Made by a program: the position numbers and the translations under genes. A stretch of 64,000 nt of DNA. Origin: Segetibacter koreensis DSM 18137 (GTDB lineage Bacteria > Bacteroidota > Bacteroidia > Chitinophagales > Chitinophagaceae). The number at the start of each line of letters is the position of its first letter. Positions within the stretch are counted from its first letter, which is position 1. The stretch is taken from contig NZ_KB893321.1 of assembly GCF_000374045.1 (NCBI RefSeq), positions 76,466-140,465 on the forward strand, written 5' to 3'. The notes under the pieces were generated by a model. The model was not told where the DNA came from and ran no database searches. It saw only the letters and a list, made by a program, of their open reading frames with translations. This document shows, piece after piece, positions 51,812 through 61,461 of this stretch.

Positions 51812-52864
51812 TTAAAAAACGTGTGCGATTTTGTCTTTTAATTCTTTTTCTTTCCATAATTCAGCTACAATTTCATAAGAATTCATTCTAGCCTTGTGGT
51901 CATAAATATGTGAAGTAATCATAATTTCATCGGCCTGGGTTTCATCAAGAAATCTTTGTAATTTTCCTTTTACAGTTTCCGGCTTCCCTATAAAAGTATA
52001 TTGCATCATTTGTAGTATGGCCGCTTTCTCATGATCACTCCATATCTCATCCATATTTTTCACAGGAGGCTGTAAAGGCCTGGAAGTACCGTGAATAATA
52101 CCCATAGCAAGCTGGTACAATGATGTTGCAAGATATTCAGCTTCCTCATCTGTGTTTGCAGCAATAACGTTTACGCATGTCAACGCATATGGTTCTTTTA
52201 TATCTTCAGATGGTTTAAATGTTTCTCTGTAAATATTCAATGCAGCATGTAAATAGGTAGGGGCGAAATGACTTGCAAAGGCAAAAGGTAAGCCGAGTAT
52301 AGCAGCCAATTGGGCACTGTAGGTACTTGAGCCTAATAACCATATTGGAATTTTAAGTCCTTCACCCGGTATTGCCCTAACCTTCGCCGAGCTGTTTTCG
52401 GCTGAGAAATATTGCCTTAACTCCATTAGGCTCTCCGGAAAATCATTCGGACCCTCCTGCAGGTTTCGTCTTAGAGCTCTTGCTGTTACCTGGTCTGAGC
52501 CCGGAGCGCGCCCAATGCCCAAATCTATTCTGCCGGGATATAAAGACTCTAAGGTTCCGAACTGTTCGGCAATTACTAAAGGCGAGTGGTTTGGTAACAT
52601 AATACCTCCTGAACCGACCCTTATTGTCGAAGTCTTTCCTGCTATAAAGCCAATAAGAACTGAGGTAGCGGAACTTGCAATACTTTCCATGCTATGATGC
52701 TCTGCAAGCCAATAGCGCTTATAACCCAATTGCTCTACCTGTTGAGCCAACTCGGCACTGTTTCTAAAAGTATCTGCCGGTGTTTTACCCGCAAGTATCG
52801 CCGCGAGGTCTAATACTGATAATGATATATCTGAAAGGTTTTTTTTATCCTGATTATTATTCAT
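51812..52864 (-). CDS. LLM-class flavin-dependent oxidoreductase (luciferase-like)
   Basis: Luciferase-like monooxygenase fold of 350 residues. Family stretches are LAEHHSMESIASSATSVLIGFIAGKTSTIRVGSGGIMLPNHSPLVIAEQFGTLESLYPGRIDLGIGRAPGSD and IPIWLLGSSTYSAQLAAILGLPFAFASHF. They resemble the single-component YhbW/YwcH-like group of unknown substrate. It lies upstream of the acyl-CoA dehydrogenase gene with a 36-bp gap. No flavin reductase is present in the window. Confidence 0.93.
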   Translation of the reverse strand: MNNNQDKKNLSDISLSVLDLAAILAGKTPADTFRNSAELAQQVEQLGYKRYWLAEHHSMESIASSATSVLIGFIAGKTSTIRVGSGGIMLPNHSPLVIAEQFGTLESLYPGRIDLGIGRAPGSDQVTARALRRNLQEGPNDFPESLMELRQYFSAENSSAKVRAIPGEGLKIPIWLLGSSTYSAQLAAILGLPFAFASHFAPTYLHAALNIYRETFKPSEDIKEPYALTCVNVIAANTDEEAEYLATSLYQLAMGIIHGTSRPLQPPVKNMDEIWSDHEKAAILQMMQYTFIGKPETVKGKLQRFLDETQADEIMITSHIYDHKARMNSYEIVAELWKEKELKDKIAHVF

Positions 52865-53172
52865 TTTGTCTTTTAAATCTTTAATTATTGCTCATTTTAA
52901 AAAAGTTGAAATCCTGATTTCAGTAAAAAAACTTAAGAAGTATGCTAATCATTTAAATTTCATTGGCCTGGCTAGGGCATCTTTTTTAATAAAATCCAAA
53001 TTTTATGACTTACTGTTATCATATTCAATCGCAAAGTTAATGGGATGGCTAATAACAGATATGAACATAGTTTTAAAAGGAGATTTTATAACTTTTAAAA
53101 AAAATCTTATAACAATTCAAAATCTTTGGGAAAAAGTATAAATTTGTATTGGCAGAAATAATAATTTGTACT

Positions 53173-53778
53173 ATGAAAGAAAAAGCCGCAGCCAAACCAG
53201 TAAAGGAAATCAAAGGCAAAAAGAATAAAAACTTACTTGAAACAGATTTGAAAACGAGTAAAAATATCAGGAATACCGTTGACGAAGAAAGTAATGTGCC
53301 TACACTTGCTGAGCCTTTAATTGCCGTTAATTATTCAAATCGCGCAAAGTACACTTCTCCAAGCCTGACCATTTTAAATGGTGCTGCCAAAAAACCTGAA
53401 AGCCGAATGACTTCTTTTGAAAAAATAAGTATGATAAAAGAGGGAATATCTAAAAAAGACCTGGAAAATTTAAAAGATAAGGCCGGCTTCGATTATAACC
53501 AGTTGTCAAAAGTGCTTTCTGTGGCGCGCGCTACTCTTATTAATAAAAAAGGAAATGATAGGTTTGATATGAACCTAAGTGAGAAAATAGTAAGCGTAGC
53601 TGATATTTATTCATACGGTTACGAAGTTTTTGAAGATGAAACCAAATTTAATGATTGGATATTTCGTACAAACAGGTCTCTGGGCGGACAGGCTCCATAT
53701 GATTTATTAGATAGCCAATATGGGCGCGAAGAAGTAAAAAACCTTATTGGAAGAATTGATTATGGTGTTTATTCTTAA
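53173..53778 (+). CDS. Xre/ParS-type (DUF2384) antitoxin of a RES toxin
   Basis: Antitoxin of a type II toxin-antitoxin pair. The C-terminal half carries the Xre-like helix-turn-helix (FDYNQLSKVLSVARATLINKKG) and the DUF2384/MbcA-ParS end (YGYEVFEDETKFNDWIFRTNRSLGGQAPYDLLDSQYGREEVKNLIGRIDYGVYS). The start at 53173 (MKEKAAAKPVKEIKGKKNK) is favoured over 53149. It gives 201 residues with a long lysine-rich N-terminal extension of about 70 residues that is not typical of the short members. The stop codon directly abuts the toxin start. Confidence 0.92.
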   Translation: MKEKAAAKPVKEIKGKKNKNLLETDLKTSKNIRNTVDEESNVPTLAEPLIAVNYSNRAKYTSPSLTILNGAAKKPESRMTSFEKISMIKEGISKKDLENLKDKAGFDYNQLSKVLSVARATLINKKGNDRFDMNLSEKIVSVADIYSYGYEVFEDETKFNDWIFRTNRSLGGQAPYDLLDSQYGREEVKNLIGRIDYGVYS

Positions 53779-54246
53779 ATGCCATTTATGATTGTTTACA
53801 GAATAGGACGAACGAAATATGCGAATGATTTAACTGGAGAGGGTGCAAGATTAAACGGGGGAAGATGGAACCATAGATTATCTTCCTGTCTATATACCTC
53901 CGAAAGTCGCGCACTTGCTGTTTTAGAATATACCGTTAATGTAAATATTGATGATATTCCTCGAGCCTTGAGTATTAGTACAATTCAAATACCAGAAAGC
54001 AGTATTTTAGAATTAACAATTGCAGAGCTTCCCGGTGACTGGAGAGCATCCCCAGCCCCGTCATCTACAAGAGAATTTGGAACTCAGTTATTAAAAAAAG
54101 CTAATTTTCCTGTAATAAAGATTCCCTCTGCTATTATACCGGAGGAACATAATTTTTTACTAAATCCTCTGCATAAAGACAGTTCCACATTTTCCATTAT
54201 TGATGTAGAGGATTTTGTATACGATATAAGGATAAAAGCCGTTTAA
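53779..54246 (+). CDS. RES-domain toxin
   Basis: Toxin partner of the Xre/ParS antitoxin. RES toxins of this group degrade NAD+, arresting growth. The R-E-S pattern is visible: YRIGRTKYAN with R8, the core GARLNGGRWNHRLSSCLYTSESRALAVLEYTVNV with GGRWN at 27-31, Y39 and E50, and the later ELPGDWRASP-x-P with a conserved serine region. It is 155 residues. It starts at the base after the antitoxin stop, so translation is likely coupled. Convergent uvrA ends 69 bp later. Confidence 0.93.
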   Translation: MPFMIVYRIGRTKYANDLTGEGARLNGGRWNHRLSSCLYTSESRALAVLEYTVNVNIDDIPRALSISTIQIPESSILELTIAELPGDWRASPAPSSTREFGTQLLKKANFPVIKIPSAIIPEEHNFLLNPLHKDSSTFSIIDVEDFVYDIRIKAV

Positions 54247-54315
54247 TTTACAATTTATTAATTTGAACTAAAGTTTAAGGTTTTCGGTTTATTTAAATCG
54301 TAAATATTCAATTCT

Positions 54316-57186
54316 TTATTTCTTTAACTCTAGCGCAAGGTATTTTCCGGTATGGCTGGCTTTTACTTTAATTAAATTTTCCGGTGTTCCTTCAAATAAT
54401 ATTTTTCCACCTCCATCACCGCCCTCTGGACCTAAATCTATTATATGGTCTGCAACCTTTATAACATCTAGATTATGCTCAATCACCAATACAGTATTTC
54501 CGCGGTCGACAAGTTTATTTAAAACGTCAAGCAAGTGCTGTATATCCTGGAAGTGTAAACCCGTTGTTGGTTCATCGAGAATATAAAAAGTTTTACCGGT
54601 ATCTTTTTTTGCCAACTCAGTTGCAAGCTTTACCCTTTGCGCCTCCCCTCCACTAAGCGTTACTGCAGATTGACCAAGCGTAATATACCCAAGTCCGACC
54701 TCCTGCAATACTTTGATCTTTCTATACAAATAAGGTACATTTTGAAAAAAATCAACTGCTTCATCAACAGTCATATCTAATACATCGCTTATTGATTTTC
54801 CTTTGTAACGAATTTCGAGTGTTTCTCTGTTATAGCGTTTCCCATTACACTTTTCGCACGGCACGTATACGTCTGGCAGAAAATTCATTTCAATAACACG
54901 CATACCACCACCTTCGCAAACATCGCATCTTCCTCCTCTTACATTGAAAGAAAAACGACCTGCTGCATAACCGCGAATCTTTGCTTCGGGAATAGCAGCA
55001 AATAAGGTTCTTATCTCTGTAAAAAAGCCACAATATGTAGCTGGATTACTTCTTGGCGTTCTTCCTATGGGACTCTGGTCTATCTCAATAACTTTATCGA
55101 TAAATTCTAATCCGGTAACGCTTTTATGCTCCATCGGCGTCATCTTACTATTGTAGGCATGTTTTGATAAAATCGGGTAAAGCGTTTCAGTTATCAAAGT
55201 GCTTTTTCCGCTTCCGCTAACGCCTGTTACACAAATAAATTTTCCTAAAGGAAATTTTACATTAACACCTTTCAGGTTGTTACCTTTTACGCCTTTCAGC
55301 TCAAGCACATTACCATTTCCTGCTCTTCTTTTTTCCGGAACCTCAATAGACTTTTCACCATTTAAATAGGCTGAAGTTGGAGACCCTGACGTTAAAACGT
55401 CACCGGGAAATCCCTGCGCCACTACCTGGCCTCCATGCTTGCCCGCTTTTGGACCAATGTCAATTAAATGGTCTGAGGCAAGCATAATGTCTTTATCATG
55501 CTCAACCACTAATACGCTGTTACCAATGTCTCTCAGGTTTTTTAATGCAACAATTAGTTGCTGATTATCTCTTTGATGTAAGCCTATACTTGGCTCATCT
55601 AAAATATAGGTAATACCCTGCAGTTGAGAACCTATTTGTGTTGCTAATCTTATGCGCTGGCTTTCTCCTCCGCTTAAAGACTTTGAGGGCCGGTTTAAGG
55701 TGAGATAAGTAAGACCTACATCGAGCAAAAAACCAAGACGTTCTCTTATTTCTTTTAAAATATCTTTTGCAATTAAATTTTGCTTTTTACTCAGCCTTAC
55801 TTCTATCTCCTTGAACCACTCAAACAATTTATCCAAATCCTGCTGACTTAATTCAGCTATGTTCTTTTCATTTACTTTGAACCATAAACTTTCTTTCTTC
55901 AACCTCGCTCCATTGCACGACGGGCAGTTTTTTAAAATCATAAACTTCTCCACCCAATCTCTTAAAGATTCGCTGCTGCTGCGGGAAAACCAGCGTTTGA
56001 GCATATTAATTATTCCTTCATATTCCGTCAGATACATGTCTCCCGGCAAAGCCTCATAATCACCTGATATTTGCATATCTTCCTCTGCATCTTCTTTGCC
56101 ATACAGTATAATATTCAGCGCTTGCTTAGGTAAATCTTTTAATGGTTTATCAACACTGAATTTGTGTTTCTTTCCTAATTGTACAATTTGCTTATATATA
56201 TATGCTTCTCTTTCTTCGCCCAGCGGCGCTATTGCACCTTCTTTTATGCTTTTGCTCCAATCAGGAATAACCGCTTCCATGCTCACCTGGTAAACACTGC
56301 CAAGCCCTTTACAAACGGGACAGGCGCCATAAGGTGAGTTGAAAGAAAATGCATTGGGTGAAGGTTCTTCGTAGCTCAATCCTGTGTCCTCGCACATTAA
56401 CTGTTTACTGTATTGCACAACACTGTTATCATCATTAATCAGAAGAAACATAAGATCTTTGCCTACCTGTAAAGTCTTTTGTACACTTTGGCTTAACCTT
56501 ACCTTCATATCGTCTGTAGCCTGCAGCCGGTCAATTACTAATTCTATATCATGAATTTTATAACGGTCTACCTGCATTTTTTCTTTAAGGTCTTTCACCT
56601 CTCCATCAATTCGTACCTTTAAAAAACCTTTTTTTCTGACATCTTCAAAAAGTTCGCGATAATGTCCCTTGCGACCCCGTATAAGTGGTGCTAATAATGT
56701 TATTTTTTTATCCTTGTATTTAGAAAAAATATTCTCGACAATTTCTTCTTCGCTCCATTTTACCATTTTTTTTCCCGTGTTGTAGCTATAAGCCTCGCCG
56801 ATTCGCGCAAATAACAAACGGAGAAAATCATACACTTCAGTAATGGTTCCAACAGTGGACCGCGGATTTTTATTGGTAGTTTTTTGTTCAATTGATATTA
56901 CAGGACTAAGCCCGGTTATTTTATCAACATCGGGCCTCTCCATGTCTCCTATGAATTGCCTTGCATAAGCGCTAAAACTTTCCATATAGCGCCGCTGGCC
57001 CTCGTTATAAATTGTATCAAAAGCAAGGGAAGATTTGCCACTCCCGCTAACGCCGGTAATAACTACCAGTTTATTTTTCGGGATGGATATGTCAATATTT
57101 TTGAGATTGTGGACCCGTGCACCAAAAACTTCTATCTGTTCTTCTGCCACAGTATTTTCTATTGCAGGAAATTCGGTTTTTTCCAT
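54316..57186 (-). CDS. uvrA: Excinuclease ABC subunit A
   Basis: DNA-damage recognition ATPase of nucleotide excision repair. It has two ABC modules: Walker A GVSGSGKSSLAF at the N-terminus and GVSGSGKSTLI in the second half, signatures SLSGGESQRIRLATQIGS and LSGGEAQRVKLATELAKK. The zinc sites are CPVCKGLG/CPSCNGAR and CDVCEGGG/CEKCNGKR. At 956 residues it is of standard size. It is a single gene converging with the RES toxin. Confidence 0.98.
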   Translation of the reverse strand: MEKTEFPAIENTVAEEQIEVFGARVHNLKNIDISIPKNKLVVITGVSGSGKSSLAFDTIYNEGQRRYMESFSAYARQFIGDMERPDVDKITGLSPVISIEQKTTNKNPRSTVGTITEVYDFLRLLFARIGEAYSYNTGKKMVKWSEEEIVENIFSKYKDKKITLLAPLIRGRKGHYRELFEDVRKKGFLKVRIDGEVKDLKEKMQVDRYKIHDIELVIDRLQATDDMKVRLSQSVQKTLQVGKDLMFLLINDDNSVVQYSKQLMCEDTGLSYEEPSPNAFSFNSPYGACPVCKGLGSVYQVSMEAVIPDWSKSIKEGAIAPLGEEREAYIYKQIVQLGKKHKFSVDKPLKDLPKQALNIILYGKEDAEEDMQISGDYEALPGDMYLTEYEGIINMLKRWFSRSSSESLRDWVEKFMILKNCPSCNGARLKKESLWFKVNEKNIAELSQQDLDKLFEWFKEIEVRLSKKQNLIAKDILKEIRERLGFLLDVGLTYLTLNRPSKSLSGGESQRIRLATQIGSQLQGITYILDEPSIGLHQRDNQQLIVALKNLRDIGNSVLVVEHDKDIMLASDHLIDIGPKAGKHGGQVVAQGFPGDVLTSGSPTSAYLNGEKSIEVPEKRRAGNGNVLELKGVKGNNLKGVNVKFPLGKFICVTGVSGSGKSTLITETLYPILSKHAYNSKMTPMEHKSVTGLEFIDKVIEIDQSPIGRTPRSNPATYCGFFTEIRTLFAAIPEAKIRGYAAGRFSFNVRGGRCDVCEGGGMRVIEMNFLPDVYVPCEKCNGKRYNRETLEIRYKGKSISDVLDMTVDEAVDFFQNVPYLYRKIKVLQEVGLGYITLGQSAVTLSGGEAQRVKLATELAKKDTGKTFYILDEPTTGLHFQDIQHLLDVLNKLVDRGNTVLVIEHNLDVIKVADHIIDLGPEGGDGGGKILFEGTPENLIKVKASHTGKYLALELKK

Positions 57187-57321
57187 AAAGTTGCAAAGAT
57201 AAGAACAGCCTTGAGAAGAAAAGGTTATGTTGAAGCCATAAAAAACTTTATAACTATGATTTAAGCTTTGAAGTCATGCATATTTACTTGTGATCTTAAT
57301 GTTTTTCTAACAAAGTATTTT

Positions 57322-58302
57322 TTATTCGCCAGGATAAACTAACCCTATTTGTCTCCTCACATCTGTCATAATCTCTTGTATTTGACTGCTTGTGGAGTGT
57401 TTCATGATATCACTCTCTGTTTTACCCTGCAAAATCCCATCTGTTGCATGTTGTATTTCAAAATCGTATCCTTTTGTTGTCCGGTCATCTTCAAACCTTT
57501 CCAATACGGTGTGGAAATCATCATATAAAATAGCATTTGATGCCTTAAAAAAGTCCGGTATTTCAATATATCCTTTGTCACCGTACACCATTGCTTTGTT
57601 ATCCATAATGTTAACCATGGAACAAAATAAGGTCGCCGTTGCATTGCCGAATTGCAATATAATTCCGGTTCTTTCATCTACACCTGTGTCTGTCAGCACT
57701 CCGGAACCTGTTATGGAGTCAGGTTTTTTGTCTATAAAGTAAGTTGAAAAAGCTACAGGATACACACCCAGGTCTAACAGGGCACCCCCGGCAAGATGAA
57801 TATTGTACATTCTGCCGGTAAGGTTTTTTTCCATAGGAAAACCGAAATTAGCTTGCACAACTTTCAGGTCACCAATTTTTCCTTCTTCCACCCATTGCTT
57901 AGCTTTTAAAACTGCAGGAAGAAAATAAGTCCACATCGCTTCCATGAAAAACACCTCTTTTTCTTTTGACAACCTTGCTAATTCTTTAAATTGCCTATCA
58001 TTTAAAGTAACAGGTTTTTCGCATAATACATGTTTGCCATTATTGATGCAGGCCATGCATTGCTCAAAATGAAAATTATGGGTAGTCGCAATATAAACTG
58101 CATCAACTTCATTGCTATTATACAATTCCTCGTAACTGTATACCAGCGGTAAGTTGTATTCTTTTCCAAATATCGCTGCGCGATCTTTATCACTTGCTGC
58201 AACGGCCACCAATTCTGCATTTTTAACTGCACCAATATCTTTTGCAAATGCATGTGCAATTTTTCCTGCACCCAAGATCGCCCATCTTACTTTACCTGCC
58301 AT
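57322..58302 (-). CDS. Gfo/Idh/MocA-family oxidoreductase
   Basis: NAD(P)-dependent oxidoreductase of sugars or related polyols. The nucleotide fold starts VRWAILGAGKIAHAFAKDI, followed by AVYIATTHNFHFEQCMACINNGKHVLCEKPVTLN, which contains the catalytic-lysine motif EKP. HLAGGALLDLGVYPVAF carries the second conserved part with the D-x-G-x-Y pattern. The start at 58302 (MAGKVRWAIL) is preferred to 58311. It is 326 residues. Substrate unknown. It is divergent from the RND efflux genes. Confidence 0.94.
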   Translation of the reverse strand: MAGKVRWAILGAGKIAHAFAKDIGAVKNAELVAVAASDKDRAAIFGKEYNLPLVYSYEELYNSNEVDAVYIATTHNFHFEQCMACINNGKHVLCEKPVTLNDRQFKELARLSKEKEVFFMEAMWTYFLPAVLKAKQWVEEGKIGDLKVVQANFGFPMEKNLTGRMYNIHLAGGALLDLGVYPVAFSTYFIDKKPDSITGSGVLTDTGVDERTGIILQFGNATATLFCSMVNIMDNKAMVYGDKGYIEIPDFFKASNAILYDDFHTVLERFEDDRTTKGYDFEIQHATDGILQGKTESDIMKHSTSSQIQEIMTDVRRQIGLVYPGE

Positions 58303-58718
58303 AAAAATCATTTTTAATTAATAAATCTTCAGATTATCGTTAGTCAAAGAAAAGTATAATATCTGTAGCTGTAATATTTAAGTCTAAAATGATAAGATTA
58401 TTTTTACTAGTTTTTATTTTTAGGGCTGAAAATAAATATTGTAATAGAAAAATGAAGTTGGAAAAGGCAGGAGGCACTAAAGATGTTTAAAGGATAACGG
58501 GTTAAGGCACAAATATCACCAGGGGCAGTCGTGTTAGTGCGAGTAGACATACAAAAAAGACGCATTATCCTCCAGAAATTTAAACTTTTAATAATCAATG
58601 TTTTGACATTATTTTTGCATCTCCAGATTTTAACCCCTCTAAACCCTTTCTTACGATTATTTGTTCTATGAAGAACTTGCTATCCTATTGAATGCAATAA
58701 GTATCTTTATTTTCTTTT
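58303..58718. other. Intergenic region upstream of the RND efflux genes
   Basis: 416 bp with no convincing gene. It contains a -7 box TATTTTTG (58610-58617) on the plus strand about 100 bp before tolC, without a clear TTG at -33. No operator-like palindrome or hairpin was recognised. Confidence 0.45.
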
Positions 58719-60059
58719 ATGAAACCACAACTACGCTTACTTTCTATAGTTTTGTATTGTATTTCGCCAATATTAATACATGCCCAATTAAAGTCGCAGG
58801 ATACGATATTACACGAGGCTACTTTGCAGGAGTGCATTCAATATGCCTTGAAGCACCAGCCTGTGCTTCATCAATCACAAATTGACGAAGAAATTACTGA
58901 GACAACTATAAAAACAGCGTTATCTGATTGGTATCCCCAGGTAAATGCAACTTATAATCTCCAACATGCGCTTCAACTTCCTACTTCATTTTTTCCCGAT
59001 GCTAATGGCAATAAACGTCCAACAAGAATTGGAGTCAAGAACACTTCCAACATTCAGTTTACGCTCAATCAAAGCATTTTTAATCCGGATCTTTTATTAG
59101 CCAGTAAAACGGCAGGAGATGTTCGAAAACAGGCAAGGCAATCAACAACCAGCAATAAAATTGACGTGGTTGTTGAGGTAAGCAAAGCATATTACAACTT
59201 GTTGCTTAGTAAACAGCAGGTGAAAGTACTTGATGAAAATATTGTACGACTCGAAAGAAGTTTGCGTGATGCTTATAACCAATACCAGGGAGGTATTGTA
59301 GATAAAACGGATTATAAACGTGCACAAATTGCTTTAAATAATACACGAGCCGACAGAAAGCGAGCTAGGGAACAGGTGGAAGCCCACTATTCCAACCTTA
59401 AACAATTAATTGGCTATCCAATTCAGAATACATTTAGTGTTGTGTACGATAGTTTGCAAATGGAAAGAGAGGTTTTTATAGATACCCTGCAGCAGGTACA
59501 AACCAATAATAGGATTGAGTACCAACTGTTGCAAACGCAGCAAAGTCTTTTGCAGGCTAATGTGAAATATAATAAATGGAGCTACCTTCCAACAGTTTCG
59601 GCATTTGCTAATTATATACCAACGTTTCAAAGTGACAGGTTCACAAATTTGTATAACCATGTATATCCAAGTAGCGCTATTGGCCTACAGGTAACTGTTC
59701 CTATCTTCCAGGGAAGAAAAAGGGTGTATAATGTCAGGAATGCGAACTTGCAGTTACTGCGTTTGCAATGGAGCATGGAAGATTTGAATAACCAGGTAAA
59801 ATCAGAGTACATGCAGGCAGTTTCTGCTTATAAAGGTATTCTTGCCGAATATAATGCTCTTAAAGAAAATCTTGCATTGGCTGAAGATGTTTATAACACA
59901 TTGCGCCTTCAATACACCGCAGGCATTAAAACTTATCTTGATGTCATTATCGCTGAAACAGACCTGCGGTCGGCTCAATTAAATTACCTGACAGCACTAA
60001 ACGAGGTACTTTCAAGCAAACTGGATATGCAAAGAGCTTTGGGTACTGTTCAATATTAA
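58719..60059 (+). CDS. TolC-family outer-membrane efflux protein of an RND system
   Basis: Outer-membrane channel with signal peptide (about residues 1-21, LLSIVLYCISPILIHA) and two TolC repeats of long helices, such as VEVSKAYYNLLLSKQQVKVLDENIVRLERSLRDAYNQYQGG and YKGILAEYNALKENLALAEDVYNTLRLQYTAGIKTYLDVIIAETDL. It is 446 residues. It is followed at 32 bp by the adaptor and then by the RND pump, a complete tripartite set. It is distinct from the TolC at 10371-11837, so each pump has its own channel gene. Confidence 0.94.
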   Translation: MKPQLRLLSIVLYCISPILIHAQLKSQDTILHEATLQECIQYALKHQPVLHQSQIDEEITETTIKTALSDWYPQVNATYNLQHALQLPTSFFPDANGNKRPTRIGVKNTSNIQFTLNQSIFNPDLLLASKTAGDVRKQARQSTTSNKIDVVVEVSKAYYNLLLSKQQVKVLDENIVRLERSLRDAYNQYQGGIVDKTDYKRAQIALNNTRADRKRAREQVEAHYSNLKQLIGYPIQNTFSVVYDSLQMEREVFIDTLQQVQTNNRIEYQLLQTQQSLLQANVKYNKWSYLPTVSAFANYIPTFQSDRFTNLYNHVYPSSAIGLQVTVPIFQGRKRVYNVRNANLQLLRLQWSMEDLNNQVKSEYMQAVSAYKGILAEYNALKENLALAEDVYNTLRLQYTAGIKTYLDVIIAETDLRSAQLNYLTALNEVLSSKLDMQRALGTVQY

Positions 60060-60091
60060 ATAAAACACAACCATTTTCTACATTATACATT

Positions 60092-61240
60092 ATGAAATAT
60101 AGTTTACGCTTTACTGGTACAATAGCTGTTGTGATGATCATACTTACAGCTTGCGGTGATAAAAAGCCGCCGCAACAGCAGGCGCCTCCCCCGGTAGCTA
60201 TCGCGGTTTACGACGTACAGCCTGAAAATGCGACTTACTATGATGAATACCCTGGTACAATTACCCCATTGAATGAAGTGGACATAAGGCCCCAGGTCTC
60301 AGGATATATTACCGGCATATATTTTAAAGATGGCCAGCACGTAACAAAAGGAATGAAGTTGTATTCAATAGATCAACAGCAATACAGGGCAGGTGTAGAC
60401 CAGCAAATAGCAAACCTGAATGTTGCCAAATCTAACCTGGCAAAAGCGCAGCAGGATGCGGACAGGTATGCGGAGCTTGCATCAAAAGATGCGATTGCAC
60501 GCCAGACGTTAGAGCACGCTCAGGCAGACCTGCAATCTGCTAAAATGGAGGTGGCGGCTGCACAGGCGGCAGTTCGTAATGTGACATCTACACTTAGGTA
60601 CTCAACAATTACTTCTCCGCTTACGGGAACCATCGGCATCTCCCAGGTCAAACTAGGTGCCGCTGTTGCTCCCGGACAAAGTATTTTAAATACTGTTTCG
60701 TCTGATAACCCTATGGCTGTTGACTTCGCTGTGGATGAAAAAGAGATCAACCATTTTATACAATTACAGGCGAAGGGTAAGGGGAAAAATGACTCAACCT
60801 TCAGGATTGTTCTTCCTGACGGTACAGTTTATCCTGAGGCTGGTTATATAAGTTTTATTGACCGTGCAGTTAATCCACAAACGGGAACTATTAAGGCCAG
60901 GCTCGTATTTAAGAACGATAAAAAAATGCTCAAGCCCGGAATGACTTGTAATGTGCGGGTAAAGAACAATGTCGGAGCTGAAAAAATATTAATACCTTAT
61001 AAAGCAGTGACAGAACAAATGGGAGAATTTTTCGTGTATGTTATTAATGCAGATTCTGCCAGCCAGAGAAAAATAACTTTGGGCAACCGGGTAAATGAAA
61101 AAGTAATAGTAAATGATGGTTTGCAGCCAAATGAACAGATTGCAACAGAAGGTATTCAAAAATTGAAGGAAGGCACTAAAGTAAAAGTTGGTGAAGCAAG
61201 AAGTACAACTGTGACAGCAAATAACAGTACGCAGAAATAG
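60092..61240 (+). CDS. RND efflux periplasmic adaptor, AcrA/MexA type
   Basis: Membrane-fusion lipoprotein. The lipobox is LTAC with lipid cysteine C21. The two lipoyl halves (EVDIRPQVSGYITGIYFKDGQHVTKGMKLYSID and ITSPLTGTIGISQVKLGAAVAPGQSIL) flank a short alpha-hairpin (about residues 105-165). The beta-barrel (YPEAGYISFIDRAVNPQTGTIKARLVFKN) and membrane-proximal part follow. It is 382 residues, the normal size. It connects the upstream TolC and the downstream pump. Confidence 0.95.
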   Translation: MKYSLRFTGTIAVVMIILTACGDKKPPQQQAPPPVAIAVYDVQPENATYYDEYPGTITPLNEVDIRPQVSGYITGIYFKDGQHVTKGMKLYSIDQQQYRAGVDQQIANLNVAKSNLAKAQQDADRYAELASKDAIARQTLEHAQADLQSAKMEVAAAQAAVRNVTSTLRYSTITSPLTGTIGISQVKLGAAVAPGQSILNTVSSDNPMAVDFAVDEKEINHFIQLQAKGKGKNDSTFRIVLPDGTVYPEAGYISFIDRAVNPQTGTIKARLVFKNDKKMLKPGMTCNVRVKNNVGAEKILIPYKAVTEQMGEFFVYVINADSASQRKITLGNRVNEKVIVNDGLQPNEQIATEGIQKLKEGTKVKVGEARSTTVTANNSTQK

Positions 61241-61461
61241 TAAAACATATCAATAACTTTCATTGGTTTTTTATTGAATTTGTTTTTTTATGTACCGAAG
61301 CAGTATTGCTGTCTATTAAACATCCGTTGCGTCCCACTCTTTTACGTTCTTATTAGTACTGGACTTGAGATATTCCTCCGTAAGAGGAAAACTGCTTCTG
61401 TAAGCTAGATAGTAAAAAGACTAAAGAAAAAATTAATGGTTAAAAACCACAAAAGATTAAT

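Noticed and set aside
52866-53141. 91-codon plus-strand frame between the LLM gene and the antitoxin
   Set aside because: Lysine- and isoleucine-rich translation typical of AT-rich noncoding DNA, with no motif. It more likely holds the promoters of the flanking divergent genes.
58407-58598. 63-codon minus-strand frame upstream of the RND genes
   Set aside because: No conserved features and the region has to hold promoters for the divergent genes.
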